In this document: one piece after another, positions 12,777 to 27,100 of the stretch
How positions within the stretch are numbered: position 1 is the first letter of the stretch
Layout of the letters: the number at the start of each line of letters is the position of its first letter
Origin: Zonotrichia leucophrys gambelii
Taxonomy: Eukaryota > Chordata > Aves > Passeriformes > Passerellidae
Reading direction: 5' to 3'
Assembly: GCF_028769735.1 (NCBI RefSeq)
Contig: NC_088173.1
Coordinates: 18,788,038 to 18,852,037, forward strand
DNA length: 64,000 nucleotides
The notes under the pieces: model-generated
Database searches by the model: none
Told to the model about the DNA's origin: nothing
The model's input: only the letters and a program-made list of their open reading frames with translations
Position numbers and translations under genes: made by a program

Positions 12777-15700
12777 AGGAGTGTTGGGTAAGAATAACAT
12801 TTAGGAAAACACTAACTGTGAGTCCTTTGCTCAGTTCTTCCTTTGCTGAGTTCTAGTCCCAAGAAAAGTGCCACTTAGCACATACCTATTTATTTTCATA
12901 AAATTTGGTTCAATTCAAGCTTTTTCCTTCACTCAAAGTCTATACCCCTAATAATTGGCGTTCTATCACAGACTGAAAACATAACCCTAAACAAAGATAA
13001 AAGTAGCCTGACAGCTGCACAAAGACATTATTAGGAACTTCTCTGTTTACTTTAAACCACACAATTGATGAAGAAATATACAAATCAGATGGTATCTTCA
13101 TAAAACCCTCACAACACTTTCAAAGTCAATTATCATCACATTTATTTCAGATCATTCCAGAGATGTCATTTTTTCACTCTCTTTAAAAAAAATCTATTTC
13201 TGGGGCCACAGCTCAGTTTAACAATTCATTCACAGACCCTTGGAACTTATGCCTGGCAAGACTTTCACAACTGGGGGGGTATTTTAGTTCTTGTAAATAA
13301 TTGCTGTTTCTATTCAATTCAAACTCTACACTCTTCAGTCATCTCCAAATAATTAACCATATCAAGAACGTGACAACTTGCACATCTGCTGATTTTAAAA
13401 TGTTATGTTTGTGTTAATCTTTTTGCACATCTTTTCTACAATTCCCTAAACTGCTGCTTGCACTGGAACTGCCTTTAGGAACCTGGTAAATGACATAAAC
13501 ACTCTGGGACTAACTTGGGGTTTGTCTTCTAAAGTGTTCTTGAAAAATACAAAGTAACTCCACAGAGCACAGGAGAAATTACTTAGGTTATATCGGCAAG
13601 AAATAGGATTTTCCTATGGTCCTAAGATAATAATTTTTAGGAATTGAGAAAAGTTCCTGTAAATAAAAGACAAACTCCAAAGCGTGGCATGGTATTGCAA
13701 AAAGCCTACTCAGCTGTATAAAAAGAAAATATCACACTTAAACCTATTTAAAAGGTAATCGAGCCTCAATGAACTCTTGGTCCTTGCACAAATATCTATA
13801 TTTTCTAATCCTGAAGATGTTTCTTTTCCCTGCTGCTGCACAAAACTCTCAAAGAAAAGCTCATCATTTTCAATCAAAAAGATGCAATCACAAACCACAG
13901 CATCCTGTCCTGCCCTTTCCCATTCAATACAGTTAGATTCTATCCTGCCTCGTTTCACACCAGGGTCACTCTGCTTTTGTCACCTCTAGAACTGCAGGGC
14001 TGCTGCAGCACAAGAAGTGACATTGCCTATATCATATTTTACATCAATTAAAGCCAAAAGAGAAAAATCCTGTCATAGTTTTCTTCTGAATACTCACTCC
14101 TCCTCTGTAGTCCCACAGATTTTTTGATTGGGAGAGAGAAAAGCTCAATCAATAGGTAGAGTCTTTAAGATGACAGATTCATCTTTTAGATCACTAAATC
14201 CAAAACAATTTTAGAAAGAACTTACAACTGCTAATGATAAAAGGTTTGAATATGACTGGCCCACTGTTCCCATAGGACAAAAAGCGCTTTGAATAGTACA
14301 TCAAGATCCTCTGCTACTTGAACCTACTTCAGATAATTGGATATTACAACTTCAAAGGGAGATATTGTCAAGGAACACAAGAATATGGCAAGATTTAATT
14401 ATTCCCTTACAATATTTTAAATGCAGTAAATGGGCTATATAGGCTGGATCCAAAGATTACAGTATTCTATGAAAATACTCCTATTGACATGAAAGGTGCT
14501 ATGAAGCAATTATTTACTTACTTGAAATTCTTTTTCTATTTGCAAAGCCATTCAGTAGACCTGTCACTTACAAACTGTCAGCTCACAGTGCAAGGAGCAG
14601 GAGTTCAGAATTAATATATTTTTATAGAATGCATAGTCACACAGGAAACAGACTTGTTTTCTGCCATGAAAGACATCCGCAAGAGTTTTGATAACTTTGC
14701 AAGCCATTTGTCAGGAATGTACCATGAAAGTGTGGCAGCAGGAAAAACAGATATTAATTAAGAAACCACAAGGCTATAAACTCAAGAGAAATCAAGCAGG
14801 CATACCTTTAACAGCCACAGTCAAAACTGTAAAATAAGAAATCTGCTAGTATGAGCAGAGAGATGTTCTTTCTAATTTTTGAAATAAAAAAAACCCCAAA
14901 ACCAAGAATCAGAATACTACATTATCAAACATATGACTCTGCCACCAGACATTTTCATCTAAATAACCTTAGAGGAACATTTTACTAAATTTGCAAGATA
15001 TAATTGTCAAAATATCCTTCCCTACTCTCTAACTGCATGTTGACCAAATTCCTTATTGATCCCAATAGAATAGCAGGACTCTATTGCCTTATAGCAATGA
15101 TTTCATTGATTTTTCAATGTGTAGAATGCTTGATGCAGCCATGAGGTTTTCGTAAATTTGAAACTATTCAACAACTCAAAGAAACTGAAAATTATATTTC
15201 AGTAAGACAACCTGACAAGGCTTTTTGGTGAGCTCAAATTTTTGCCCCAGTGTCAGATAGTCTAATTATAACATTCAGCTGCAAAATCTTTTGACTGAAA
15301 TAAAAGCCTTATTTAATCTGCTACAAATGGAAAAATACTTCTTTATCCTTGTAGTCCATCTAGTACAGAATACTACATTTCCCATTATTTTTGGAAATTT
15401 AAGTAAAAGCAAAGAGAAGCACAAAGAGAAATTTCTTGCAGTGCATCAACCAAGGGAGCATGGATACATAAACACCAGGTCTATAGAGCTGCCCAGCAGA
15501 TGTCATTTATGCACCAGCACCAGATATAATTGTCAAGCATGGTGCCTTAAGGCTTCCTCCTTGCTTAAGAGGCCGTGAGGACTTGAAGATCACAGTTACC
15601 TGGCTCTCACTGTGACAAACTTGGTAAAGACACAAGCACTCCTCTGCAGCCACCAAAGGAAGCCAGGTCTCCCCAGATATGCCTCCAAGGATACCTGGAA

Positions 15701-18700
15701 CTTGGGCAGAAAGCTAACTCACAGCAATAAGATAAAGGTGATACTATTCTCCAACAGTTACATGAGGCCTAGGAGGAGATAAACAAATAGGAAGAAAAAT
15801 TTGCACACAATTCACCATCTGAAGCTCCTTTCAGCAGTTAGGACACGTTATCAAAAGCATCTTGATGTACTAGGCATATAAACATAGACCTGTAAAGCAT
15901 TAACAGCTTAAATTATGTCAAACTTCAGGCAAATGAGGAGCCAATGTCCCACTGGGAACAATTCAAACATTGCATCACAAGACATTTTTAGACAATTTAA
16001 TTTCAAATTTTATTCCGTTTTCCTTTAGTGATTGGTCTTAAACACTTACCTGAGAAAAATTACTCTGATTTAAGCATAAACATTGTCAAGAAAGATACAA
16101 CATATTTTATAGGGGAAAAGTGTAATATAAAATTAAAATCAATTTCTTTTCAGCTATCAAATAGTCCCACTGATGCCTGCAAGATTATTCATCTGCTTAG
16201 ACTGAAACAGATCTCTTGTGCCCTACAGAAGCAGTGTATTAGTCACTGTCTCTTTTCTCCCAAGAATGAAGGAAATAGGAAATGTGCTGCAGTAGAGTCA
16301 AAACAGGAGCAGATGTCATTTTTGACATAGCTTAACTTTGTTTCTAAGTCAAATGCATTTTAGTTTGAGTGTATGCTTCTGATGCTGAGTTTGTCTCAAT
16401 CATTGAATTTGAAAGTACAAATTTCACACTGTTAAGAAAAGTAGGAGAGCAGTATTTTAAAATCATGCTTTTAGAATATTCACTGTAATTTTCAAATAAA
16501 TACTGCAAGTTGCAATTGCAGTAATACAAGTTCTCCTGTTACCAGTTACTCCCAACCAGGAGCTCCCACTAAAGAGTAAGTTGCTAGATTGTTGAAATCT
16601 CTTCTGTGTGTTTTCTTTTAATAACTTAAATGTTTTCCAGTGCTTTTTTTAACCAAACCTCTCAAAGTTTTCTCATATCCATATATACAGATTACAATTA
16701 CCACACTGACAAGATCATGGAAAATAATGAATTAATAAGGACACTGAGTTGAAGTCTTGAACTGCTCTCAAAATATTTTTAGCAATGATTTTAAAAGCAT
16801 AGCAGATCATTCTCATTAATACAGATAAGGACATGGAGAATTTTGTTTACTCTTTAAAAATATAAAATATCCCAAATCATGCCACACTCAAATGAGGGTG
16901 AAATCTTTTACAGAAGTTATATAAAAAGCATAAAAGAGGACTAGTTTCATATCAGCACTTGCCAAGTTGGACAGCTAAATGTAAGTCAAATAAATGTTCC
17001 TCCAAAAAAACAGAGGTATGGGCTTATAAATCATAATTTTTAACACCACTCAGAAAAAGCTTTTTTAACTCGGGTCCTTTTTCCACTGTCCAATAGAAGG
17101 CTGTACACTGATTATCACTTGACACAGAATTATGTGAAGAAAGAGATCTGTTACTGAGGGTACATGACATATTTAGCATTTGCTGACAAGGATACAAAAA
17201 CTAGTAATTGCAAGTTGGAGCTTACAGAGTTGAACGGCAAGAAGTACAAACTTTCCAAACAAATGGTGAAAAAAAAATTATTAAACACTGAAACATCTTA
17301 CCTAATATGGTGCATTTACCATTTTTAAAGAACAATTTAAATTTTTTCTTCCACTAAGAGTTATGCTTGGATCCAGCTTCCTGAGGTAGCCTTTGGCCTG
17401 CTGCTTGGGCAAGGAATATCAATTCAAATCTCTGCCCTAATTCTCTTGTGTCATTTTGGAAAACAGACTGTTCATTTTACCCAAAATGGTCATGACCTTG
17501 TAAGCTGCTGAGACAATTATAATAAATATTTTATGAAGTCTCTACCAAGGAATGAGGGTAATTTCTGATCTCTCTCCTCTCCCAAAAATAACTTCTACTA
17601 AAGCACTGCTGTGAGCATAACCTTTTCCCCACAACCATAAGCAACTGACTACAGCTTGAACAAGGATACTGAAGCAATTGGCTGTCTGGAATAATGTATA
17701 GAGCTTTCTTTCCTGTAATTAAATGGTGTTTCTGCTCATATGCTAATGGAAGTGAGAAGGAAGTAATCCTTTCTCTCTTGTACTATTGCAGTATATAGAA
17801 AAGAGGTACCTTTGGCATTCCTTGGGCTTTCTCAAATACTAGATCTCAATAAGATTAGTATCCCTACCAACGTCCCATCATTTCATTATGGATTGCACTA
17901 CTTCTAGATCCAAGCAGAGAAATTTACTAGACCAGCAGAGCCAGGGCTGGCATGAAATGAACAGTTTTGGCCAGTTAGCTTTTGTCAAACATGGACTTAC
18001 TCCTCCAACCAATCTAAGGTAAAGGCATCTACATTGCTAAGGCTTGGCAGAGTGTCAGTTCCAGCACCCAAATGGGCTTGATAAGAACCCTCAGAGGGGT
18101 ACCCAAACTCCACTAAACAAGTCACATTACACATTTTAATTCTTGGTAATTTAAGCACTTAATTTTTGATACTAAATCTTGGAATAGTTCTCCCCTTTCC
18201 CTCATCACCTTCCCAGATCTGCTGTAATTGCTTTGTTTTGAAAACCATTCCTGCAACCACTAAATATGAGGCAAGCTTCTTTTTGATAGCCTTGCAACAG
18301 AGTAGAGCAACACTTCAAACCCAATGTCAAAGCACTTATCAAGACAAAGTCCCTCTGCCCTGCTAGGCTGTCATGGGAACAAATTGTTTTAAGGGTGGAT
18401 TTGAATCAATGATTTTGTCACATGAGAACACACATTCTCAGCTAAAAAGCATCATGCTGATTTATATTACTGAGGAAGCAAACTCTCAGTGTGAGACTAT
18501 AAATAACTTACTTATTAAAACTTCTGGCATAATTGGCAGGAATTTGATTTTTTATTGTCAGTCTCACAATAAGGAAATATCACTGCTAAAAAAGGAATCC
18601 CATTGCAGCAGATGTTGTAGGGAAGTCAGTTCATGTGCAACACTACAACAATGAAAATCTCTGTTTGTTCCTAGAAATGTGCACTAAGGTTGCAATGAAA

Positions 18701-21700
18701 GTCAAAATGCTAAGATCAGGAAAGCAAAAGCATGTTATTGTCCCTAGCAATGAATGCTGATGAATTACCAATGATATTCTGCTGCTAGGTCCCATGGTTT
18801 CATAAGAAACAGGCTGCAGCAGAAAAATGTAAACACTATTCCTGACACTATTTAGGTTTTCCCTGTTCTTTTTGTGTCATTTAAATTTCTACTACAGCAG
18901 CATTTGTAAAGAGGCATTATATTCCCAGATCTGAAAGAATACCTTGTCTTTTACTTTGGTTTCCCAAAGCAAACCAGCAGGTGTTGAATGGACCCAACAG
19001 CCTGACGTGATCTTTTAGAAATATCTTAGTACTGCTAAAGACCAATGGAAGACAACCCCATAATACTGATTTACCAGAATACAGTTTTAAATTTGAGCAT
19101 CTAAGGCTACAAGTTTTCTCAAATTAGACTTTTGTTAACCATAAAAGTCAAAACAAAACAGCATATTCTTCCCACGTGTTCAGATTTTAAAAATCCTCCA
19201 GAGATTTTCTAGTTTTACTTTACTTTGCTTTTACAGCAAATTTCTCTGACAGAGGAAAGAAGCAAAGAAAAAATTAACCATTTGCTAGAGCCACAAGAAA
19301 TAAACTTGGTTAGATAAAAATGTCAAAGGCATAAATGCACCAGATATCTAACATATTTTAAAATTTCTCATTGATTCCTGTGACAGATACCAACACTATT
19401 TCTAGTCCTAAAGATATGTAAACGGTCTTTAAATTCTTCCTTTTAAAATCTAATTTAAATATAAAATCACTGTATACCACAAGCCACTAATGACACATCA
19501 CAAATATCTGAATATACAAGAATTGTCACAGAAGTTGTCACACAACTTTAAAATACCTTCATCTTATAAAAAACTTGGAGATGGTAAAAAACCCAAGGAA
19601 GTCCATCAGATACCATGTTCCATTAGTTTAGTTCATAAGGAAATTTACTCATTTTCCTTAGTAGAATAGAGTAGAATTCAAATCTTACAAGTCAGGATGC
19701 AATAAACAAAATATCTAGAACTTTATTCGAATGGTTGTCATGGCATAATTCTTAAAAGGTAGATTTTTGCCGCCAAATTTTTTTTCCTTGCTTTTGCACC
19801 TTCACCATGAGAAGTTCAGTCCCATGAGATTAAATCCAAAGATTCAGCTATTCTGAGCCTGTTGGCCAAACTGTTAATGCTTAGCCTGTTAAATCAGTGT
19901 ATTCACATCAGTCCACAAGACAGACATCAGGATGAATAGTACATCCTATTCATCCTCAGCTGCCAGGCTTACCTGGAGGCAGCCCATCTTGTCAGACAGC
20001 ATAACAAGGTCAGCTGAGCTCTATCAACTCCACCTGCTACACTCAGGACAGATTCAGGCTCTATTTGTGTTTGCAATATTATTTTTATTTTCTGCACTAA
20101 CAGAAATCCCTTTGGGTTCAATACAGAAGGATTATTATGTGTTCAAAAGCTCTGCTGAATGCAAGTTAGAATGGGTAGAATATTTAAGTTTCCTTCTGGC
20201 ATTACTGGACTGTGAAAAGGCTATAGCATCATCCTACTCCAGAGTTCAAATGTATCACTTTGCCATTTTATATACTGATTTAACTTTCTAAAGTTTATAC
20301 ACAGCTGAACTCTTCTGTTCTTCTCATCTTTAGCAAGTAGGTTAAAATGCACCATTGTGTGGTGTTAATGACAGAGTTTTCTATCTTCTATATTCTATAT
20401 ATAGAAATTCTATTTTGTCTTCTCTACAGTTTCTATTCTAGAGAACAAAACCACAATGTACTTTCCTTTAGAATTTACAGTACTAAAAGCAGCACACTAG
20501 CACACTTTGTGAGAGTTTTCTGCTGTTTTTTTTTTTCCTGCTATGTAATCATATATAGTGATTCATAAAAATCAAAGCAAGTCACAGACTTTGCCTGGCT
20601 GAATCTACATGTTTGTACTGAAAAGATTATGCCTAGCATCATCATAGTTACAGGAAGACATCATGCTTTTCATTATGTCTTTCCTGTTTGTTTTCCCACA
20701 AGAAATAAAATGGTTTTTTTCTATAATTTGAAAATGTGGAATTGTAATTTTCATACAATTTTGTTCACTTTTATACTCCTTCTTTCACTTCCCCCTAAAC
20801 ACCAGATACCCCCAAACTCTCTTCTTCCTGCTTTGGAATCCCCAATGATGAATTCTGCCAATGAGTATCTGTGGTGTTGAGATCCTCTGAGTCATTTTCC
20901 TGGCTGCTGACACTAAATTTATAGCTGGTACTTCAGAATTTATCTAAGAAGGATTCTGGCAATACAACCTAAATTAGAAAGCAGAATGCTGCAGACTGAA
21001 TAAAGAGTGTCATTAAAGATGAATCCTTCTCTGTCTCTTTAAATCCTTGAGAAAACATTAGGAAAAAAAGGTGGAAGACAGAAGTGGCCTCAGTAAGGGA
21101 AACTTCACATCATTTTGGATCCTGTCAACTGTAAGAAAAAAGGTATGGCAAGACAACTTTCACTACAATCACATTAGTAAGATCAGTTGTTTCAAGTAAG
21201 TTTTTTGAAAAGTTTCCTAAATTCCCCATGCCTCCTTCCCATTGTAGGCATGAAAAAAATTTCTTCCTAAGCAAAGAAAATTTCAGAGGACTTAAATGGC
21301 TTTGTATTTCCATGGTAAATGCGTAATTCCAGTGTAAATTTAAGCTGAAAATTACATAAAAAAACAGTAATGCTAGAGGTAATGAAGATGATGGTACATG
21401 GCAGTGCTGACAGAGGAGGATATTCAAAACCTTTCAGCTAAGTACTAGTCCAGGATTATCCACTTCCTTGCAATTTTGATTAAGCAAGGGAATGCCACTA
21501 AGAAATGGTTTTCTCAGAAGAACCACATTATGGAAATGAAGGTTAATTAGATTACAGCTTTAATTATCACACAATAATGTGAAGGTAATCAGTTTTTTCA
21601 CACTCACTGTCCCTTGCTTAAGCGATGCTGTCAGTCATAGCCACATCTCAGGCTCCAGCTGAGATCACATGGCTAAAACATAAAAGAGATAAATAAAGAA

Positions 21701-22012
21701 CAAAAAAAAGAAATTCCATCTGAACCAAGAACATTACATTCAAAACCTTATTAAATCACAAGTAAGAAAGTGCATGTTAGAAAGACTTTTGAAGAAACAC
21801 ACTCTTCACTCCATGCAGTATCTAGAGTGAAAGTTAGAAAAACCTCACTTAAGACAAATCCAGTCAAATTCAACATGGTTATGATGGAGATAAAATCAAG
21901 CCTATTTCTCCATAGCATAAACTGTGTTTGACTTCCCTGATTTCTCTTAACTACTTTTTTCTCAGAAACTGACTAGCTTGAAAAGAATGGCTTTACATTA
22001 TTTAACAGCCTT
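12777..22012. other. Unique AT-rich non-coding DNA, about 9 kb
   Basis: I found no exon, RNA gene or transposon. A small A/C tract lies at 14882-14903. An 8-bp inverted repeat with a 7-nt spacer lies at 16501-16523 (TACTGCAA and TTGCAGTA). The minus strand has a good donor-like CAG/GTAAGTG at about 16045-16054, but no open exon can be built on it. Open frames at 16028-16330, 18373-18654 and 19932-20291 look like chance. Confidence 0.55.
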
Positions 22013-22490
22013 TGTTCAGCCCCACAAAGACTGGGACCCAAAGCTTTCCCTCCACCATAAGCAGTGGCTGAGCCTTACCCAATAAACCTCACAGACACTG
22101 CCCAAACACAGCCATGCTGTTGCTGCACTTCCTTGGATTGGCCTACCCACACGCTGAACATTAGAGAAGCCCCAAACATTGCTAAAATGAAAAATGCCTC
22201 CAGATAACTCCTCTGTGAAGGAACTTTCCATCTGTGGGATTGTTGCTGGATAGCTTGTACACGGCTCAAGAGCTGTGAGGAAAAGGTTTGGTACAAAGCG
22301 TAAGGGTCCCAGGGTCACAGCAGTGAACACCCAGATCTGCTTTGAGCAGTGCTGGCTGCTACCCATCACTCCCTGCCGAGAACAGCCCCTGGCCCAATTC
22401 TGACTTCTGGCTGCCTGACATCCCCATGTCCCCAAACTGGCCTGTGAAAACCATCACCAGGGCATTATAATGGGCAGCAAATTACAAAAC
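22013..22490. other. GC-richer block of unknown origin, possibly an old retroelement
   Basis: This block is visibly richer in G and C than its surroundings. It starts TGTTCAGCCCC and ends near ACAAAACA, so the ends are loosely LTR-like in either direction, but I found no matching target-site duplication. On the minus strand one frame is open for 139 codons (22016-22435). An overlapping frame (22075-22296) carries a hydrophobic segment of about 20 residues around EAFFILAMFGASLMFSVWVG, reminiscent of a single-pass membrane helix. Neither frame matches a family I can name. An AATAAA lies at about 22082 on the plus strand. Options are a decayed LTR, a retrocopy, or merely GC-rich unique sequence. 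Confidence 0.4.
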
Positions 22491-24074
22491 ACCCACTCAG
22501 TCAGTTTTAATGGCAAGAACTCCAAATTCAAGAGCATAGTTTAGCTCAAGTATTCACAGCAGCATAGTGCTTGTTTACCATATTCTAACAGCATTAAGTG
22601 GATTGTAACTCAGACTGCTGTTGTGCATTGAACAGCAAGCACAAAGTTTGGAAGTAACTAGCATGCAGAATTAACTATAAATATTTTACAGTATTAAAGT
22701 CAGTTACTCCCCTTATTTCTGGAGTCATATGCTACACTAGTTTTAATAGCTTTAATCTTCAATAGCTCCCAGAAGATTAAAAGAGAAAAAGAAAGAACTA
22801 CACAAAATTACAATTTTTAAAACTGCAAGAGAAGTTCATTCAGATGGATAGGCAAACATGTCCCACATTTGTTCTTAACCCCCCCACTAAAGGTAATCTT
22901 TATTGCAATAGACTTTCACTGCAATATGATTTTTCTTGTATATAAAAGAACTTAAAACATCTGGGATACAATTGTATAAACACAGATATCTCTCATTTCT
23001 AGAATTAAGATAAGCAAAGAGAAGCAAAAGTGCTATTGTAATAATTTTTTGCTTCAAGGCAAACCTAAAAAAAAAATAATGTGCTCTGATCAAGCAATTT
23101 TTCCATTTCATTTCCCTGAAACCACGCTGTAGACCTCTACCATTATGATGAATGCCTTTTAGGTAGTGGGGTAAGTATCTCAATGGATATGTGCAGGCAA
23201 AAGTCTGCCTAACTAGTTCAGTGGGTGCAAGTGCATGCACTCAGTAAAGGGCTCTTATTTCTGGAAATTGGACCATTTAGTTGCATTTTGTCTTTTTTCA
23301 TAGTCAGTAACCAGATCTGTGAGCACTTGCTTGTTCCGTACACTGCAATTATCTGGTCTTCACCTACACTGGGGTTTTTTACATTTTCACTTGCCATTTC
23401 TAATTTCTCCAGGCTCTGATTGAGCAGACATTGTCTCAAGGGGGAATTCCCTCAGAACTTTGTTTTCTTTTAAGACACCTGAACTCGATGAGAAGAGACA
23501 GCTGCAGTAATATTGGCTGTAAAACACACGAGCAGAATGGTGAGATGAGAAAAAGCTTAGGTCAAATTTACATTAGCATTTTACCACCATCTTCAGTAAC
23601 TGCCTCCTAGCAAAGAGGAGTTTGACATCTGACACTTCAGTGAGATAGCTGCTTGTTCAGTTCTAAATGTGATTTTCCTGCTCCTGGAGTTACAATTATC
23701 TACATTTTCTAACAGGAATAGTTTGGACTATTATTGTGATAGCACAGATATTAGCTAACATTCATAAAAGTAAGGTGTAAGCAGACACTAGACCCATTTT
23801 GTGTCTATTAACCTAAAACCAAATGAAGACATAGACTCCAAGAGAAGTTAAATCTGATACAAATTGTTAGAAGCAAGAAAACGCAACCACAGTCGGCATT
23901 TATTCTCCAGTTCAGTCATAAGGCTGTGGATATTGTAGCACATACAACAAACAATATCATACCAGGTTCTCAGTACCTTGTAAAATTCCAGCACAACAGG
24001 CTGCTTTCAGACATGTTTGTCAAAGATTGAATTTTCTTATTATTTGTCCAGAACAAGACTTCTTATCCAGTCTT

Positions 24075-24119
24075 TTATTGTTTACCTTATTAACCTTAAA
24101 CCTTATTGTTTACCTTATT
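24075..24119. repeat. Direct repeat, 17 bp twice at 28-bp spacing
   Basis: TTATTGTTTACCTTATT occurs at 24075-24091 and again at 24103-24119. Between them lies TAACCTTAAACC-type sequence. This looks like a small local duplication. Confidence 0.9.
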
Positions 24120-27100
24120 TGTGGTGGCAAAAAGCAATAAGCTGACATGGCCCTCCCACTTTAAGATCTGATTTTAGTATTTGATGAACATCCATGAAGG
24201 TCTTGTTCAATCATCTTAGGGTAAAAAGCTAGCAGCTCACTGTTACAGCTCACCTCTGTGCGGGGGTAGCAAGACTTGCACACGTAGAAAGTCTACAGCC
24301 AATATGGTATGATAGAAACAGAACATTCCCTCCAGTAAGTCCTAACATTTACTGTAATAGCTTGTGTTATCTCCCTTTGCATTTTCCTCTTTGAGTGTAA
24401 CATTATGAATAATTAGCCAGACACCAAGTTTATGGACAACATTGTTACTATAATTCTTTTATCTAACAACTAGCAGTCATTTTCCTAGAGGCTTCTTCCT
24501 TCAGTTTTTTGGTTCCTAATCTCTTAATAATGATTCATCCAGCAGATTCTGTTCAAATCATCTATTTTACTCACACAAAGCTTATCTAAGGAGCACCAGC
24601 TGCCCCTAGCTGCATGGAGTAGCAACACAATATTGCATCAATTGCATATGATGAATTACATATTAAATTTCCAGTACTCTATAATATATAAACCAACACG
24701 GAATTACATTTTCACAACAGCAGATCTTTCTTAGTGGAATTCTATAAAGCATATTTCTTTTTAACCAACAGATTGTAATATGGCTTTGGAGTCCCTGAAA
24801 ACTATCAGGCAAGTCACAATCCATTATTTCTTTTTATGGGGAAAAACTACCCTGGAAGACTTTGGCTTTTTTATTTTGTTTAGGGCCTATTGGCACAGCA
24901 AAATGCGTTGTGCCAAGTGCACTCACTGGAGCCCACAGATTCAAACTTCCCCCTGGGTCTCCAAACAGCAATTTTTTAGAAAAAAATATATGTTTGTTCT
25001 AAGTATGATTCCGAATGGAATGGGACACCTGGGCCAACTTCACCTTTCCAGTGCATTTGTGTACACACCTGGCATAGATAAAAATGCCAGAGTTTGTCTT
25101 GCCACACAAGACTCCACAAATGCTTAAAAACACTGGGGTATTGGTTTGGGGTTTTTAAGTTGCTCTTTCTGCTTGTCCCTAACTCTCGTGTAGCAAACTT
25201 GGGTCAAGTAATTTTATACACCATAAGGATTGAAATAAAGGCTTTTTTCTTCCAGGTCCTCCATCCAGTAAGCAAAGTGATTCATGACTTTTCGCTAATG
25301 ATTACAAGAGACATCAAATAAAACTCACATATTGGGTCAGAAAAAACAACCAAAGAACCAGCAAATAGATTCTGAAACATCACAAGTATGAAATCTTTGA
25401 GACTCTCAATCATGTCACGCTGATCACGTCTTCTCTGCTCAGTCAGATACACCATTACCAGGGTGACACTGATCTGCACTGACAACACCCTTAAGACACC
25501 CTGCAAGAGTCACGGGGCTCTTTCCTGAGCTTAAAAGAAAAGGCAAACAAAAAGTATTGAGTAAGAGCAAGAAACACAACACAGCATATACTTTTTAAGA
25601 TTTAAATCTAGTGATATATTCCAAAATTTTAGATTTGTCAAATTTCTTATTGATGGAGAAGATTTGTTTTCATCCCAAGAAAGATACCCAATAAGATCAA
25701 AATGCAATGTCTGAGGAATAAAGTAGAGCACTGCACATATCAGACTCACCAAAAAGCCTGTGCCTGTAGCTGTAATGCCCATCTTAAGGATCAGCAGAGT
25801 GGAAGAAAATGGATGGAAAGAACATGCTTTCTTGTTTCTTTGCTTCTCCTAGTTGCTCTAAGTATGGGTGTACTGAACAAGACATGAAATGCAGCCATGT
25901 TTGATCATACTTTGAGCAGCTCCATTCACCAGCCAAATTTCCCACAGGCACCATCCTCACACAAATTTACTCTGATAAGCATTTAAGCAACTTTCAGTAT
26001 AATTCTCCCCCCGCCCTTTCATTTCAAGGCATCATATAAAATTCTTTCTTCAGGTCACTCTACACAGTAGTACATGCTCCATGATAACCCTATAAAGGCC
26101 ATACTTTACCCCTCAGTCGCCTTGAAAAATCTAAGGCACAAATTTTAGTTACATCTCCTTATAAAACGAGATTAACTAACAGTAGTAAGAATTCCGTAGG
26201 AGATATTAATCTAACTTTTTCTCTTCACCAATAAAGAAGAAAAAAGGAAATAATTTTGAAGTTCTTTAGATAATGATATTCCTGCCACAATATTCAATGA
26301 TGTAACTGTCATTCTGTAGTTCTAAATAGCTGCTTTTTTGGTTCACAAATCACGTCACTTCTTAATTCTACACTTGATCTTCCATGTTTTCCTTATATGT
26401 ATATAGAGAGGCAAAGATTTACATTTTAAAAATTCTCAAAAAAACAAGAGAATTAATTAGATACTTTATGAAGCCATAAAAATTCAGTGGAACTACAAAA
26501 CTATTTAATGATGAATTATAGGTTCCACCACCAAGTTAATCTGCATGTATACAGCCAGGACTCCCAACGGTAAGAGAAATGCCCTACTCCACATCTGGTA
26601 TTTATGCTTGTTAGAAATGGTATAGCTAAACAGTAATTTTCCAGGTTAGTTTTCAAGTTCTCTTCTTTGTAGCATAGAAACATTCACTTTGGGGAAGAAA
26701 CTGAGAAATTTAGTGGAACGGTTTCTGTGGACATGGGTCCAATTCTTTGAAAAGCTGCAGTTCAGGAAATTTGCTCTCTAAAATTAAGTCAGGCCACAAA
26801 AATTGTAATATGGTAACAGATTTCCAAGGAAAAACAGAGGAAAAATAAAAAGGAAACAAGAGATATTGCACACAGAACTTTTTCTCCATTCTCCTCCAGT
26901 CTTGCAAAACACTATTTGAGAAAGACGGAAGCACTCAATGTTTAAGATGGAAATCTAGGATGAGAATTGGAAACTTTTGTTAGCAAAAATGAAGCATCAT
27001 GCTAGAAATTGTTTCACTTTAAAAATAACATATATCAAAGTTTATTCTTGAAGTGCAAAACAGTTCAAAATGTTTTAGAGTTTAGGTAGAACATATCTTT

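Noticed and set aside
22075..22296. Resemblance of the hydrophobic segment to KCNE-type potassium channel subunits
   Set aside because: Only a loose pattern of hydrophobic residues after SYL. The conserved cytoplasmic motif after the helix is missing.
24780..25321. Two overlapping open frames (115 and 75 codons), the second with a strong acceptor-like TTCTTCCAG inside and AATAAA at its stop
   Set aside because: No family motif. The acceptor lies within the frame and has no partner, and the AATAAA overlaps the stop by chance in AT-rich DNA.
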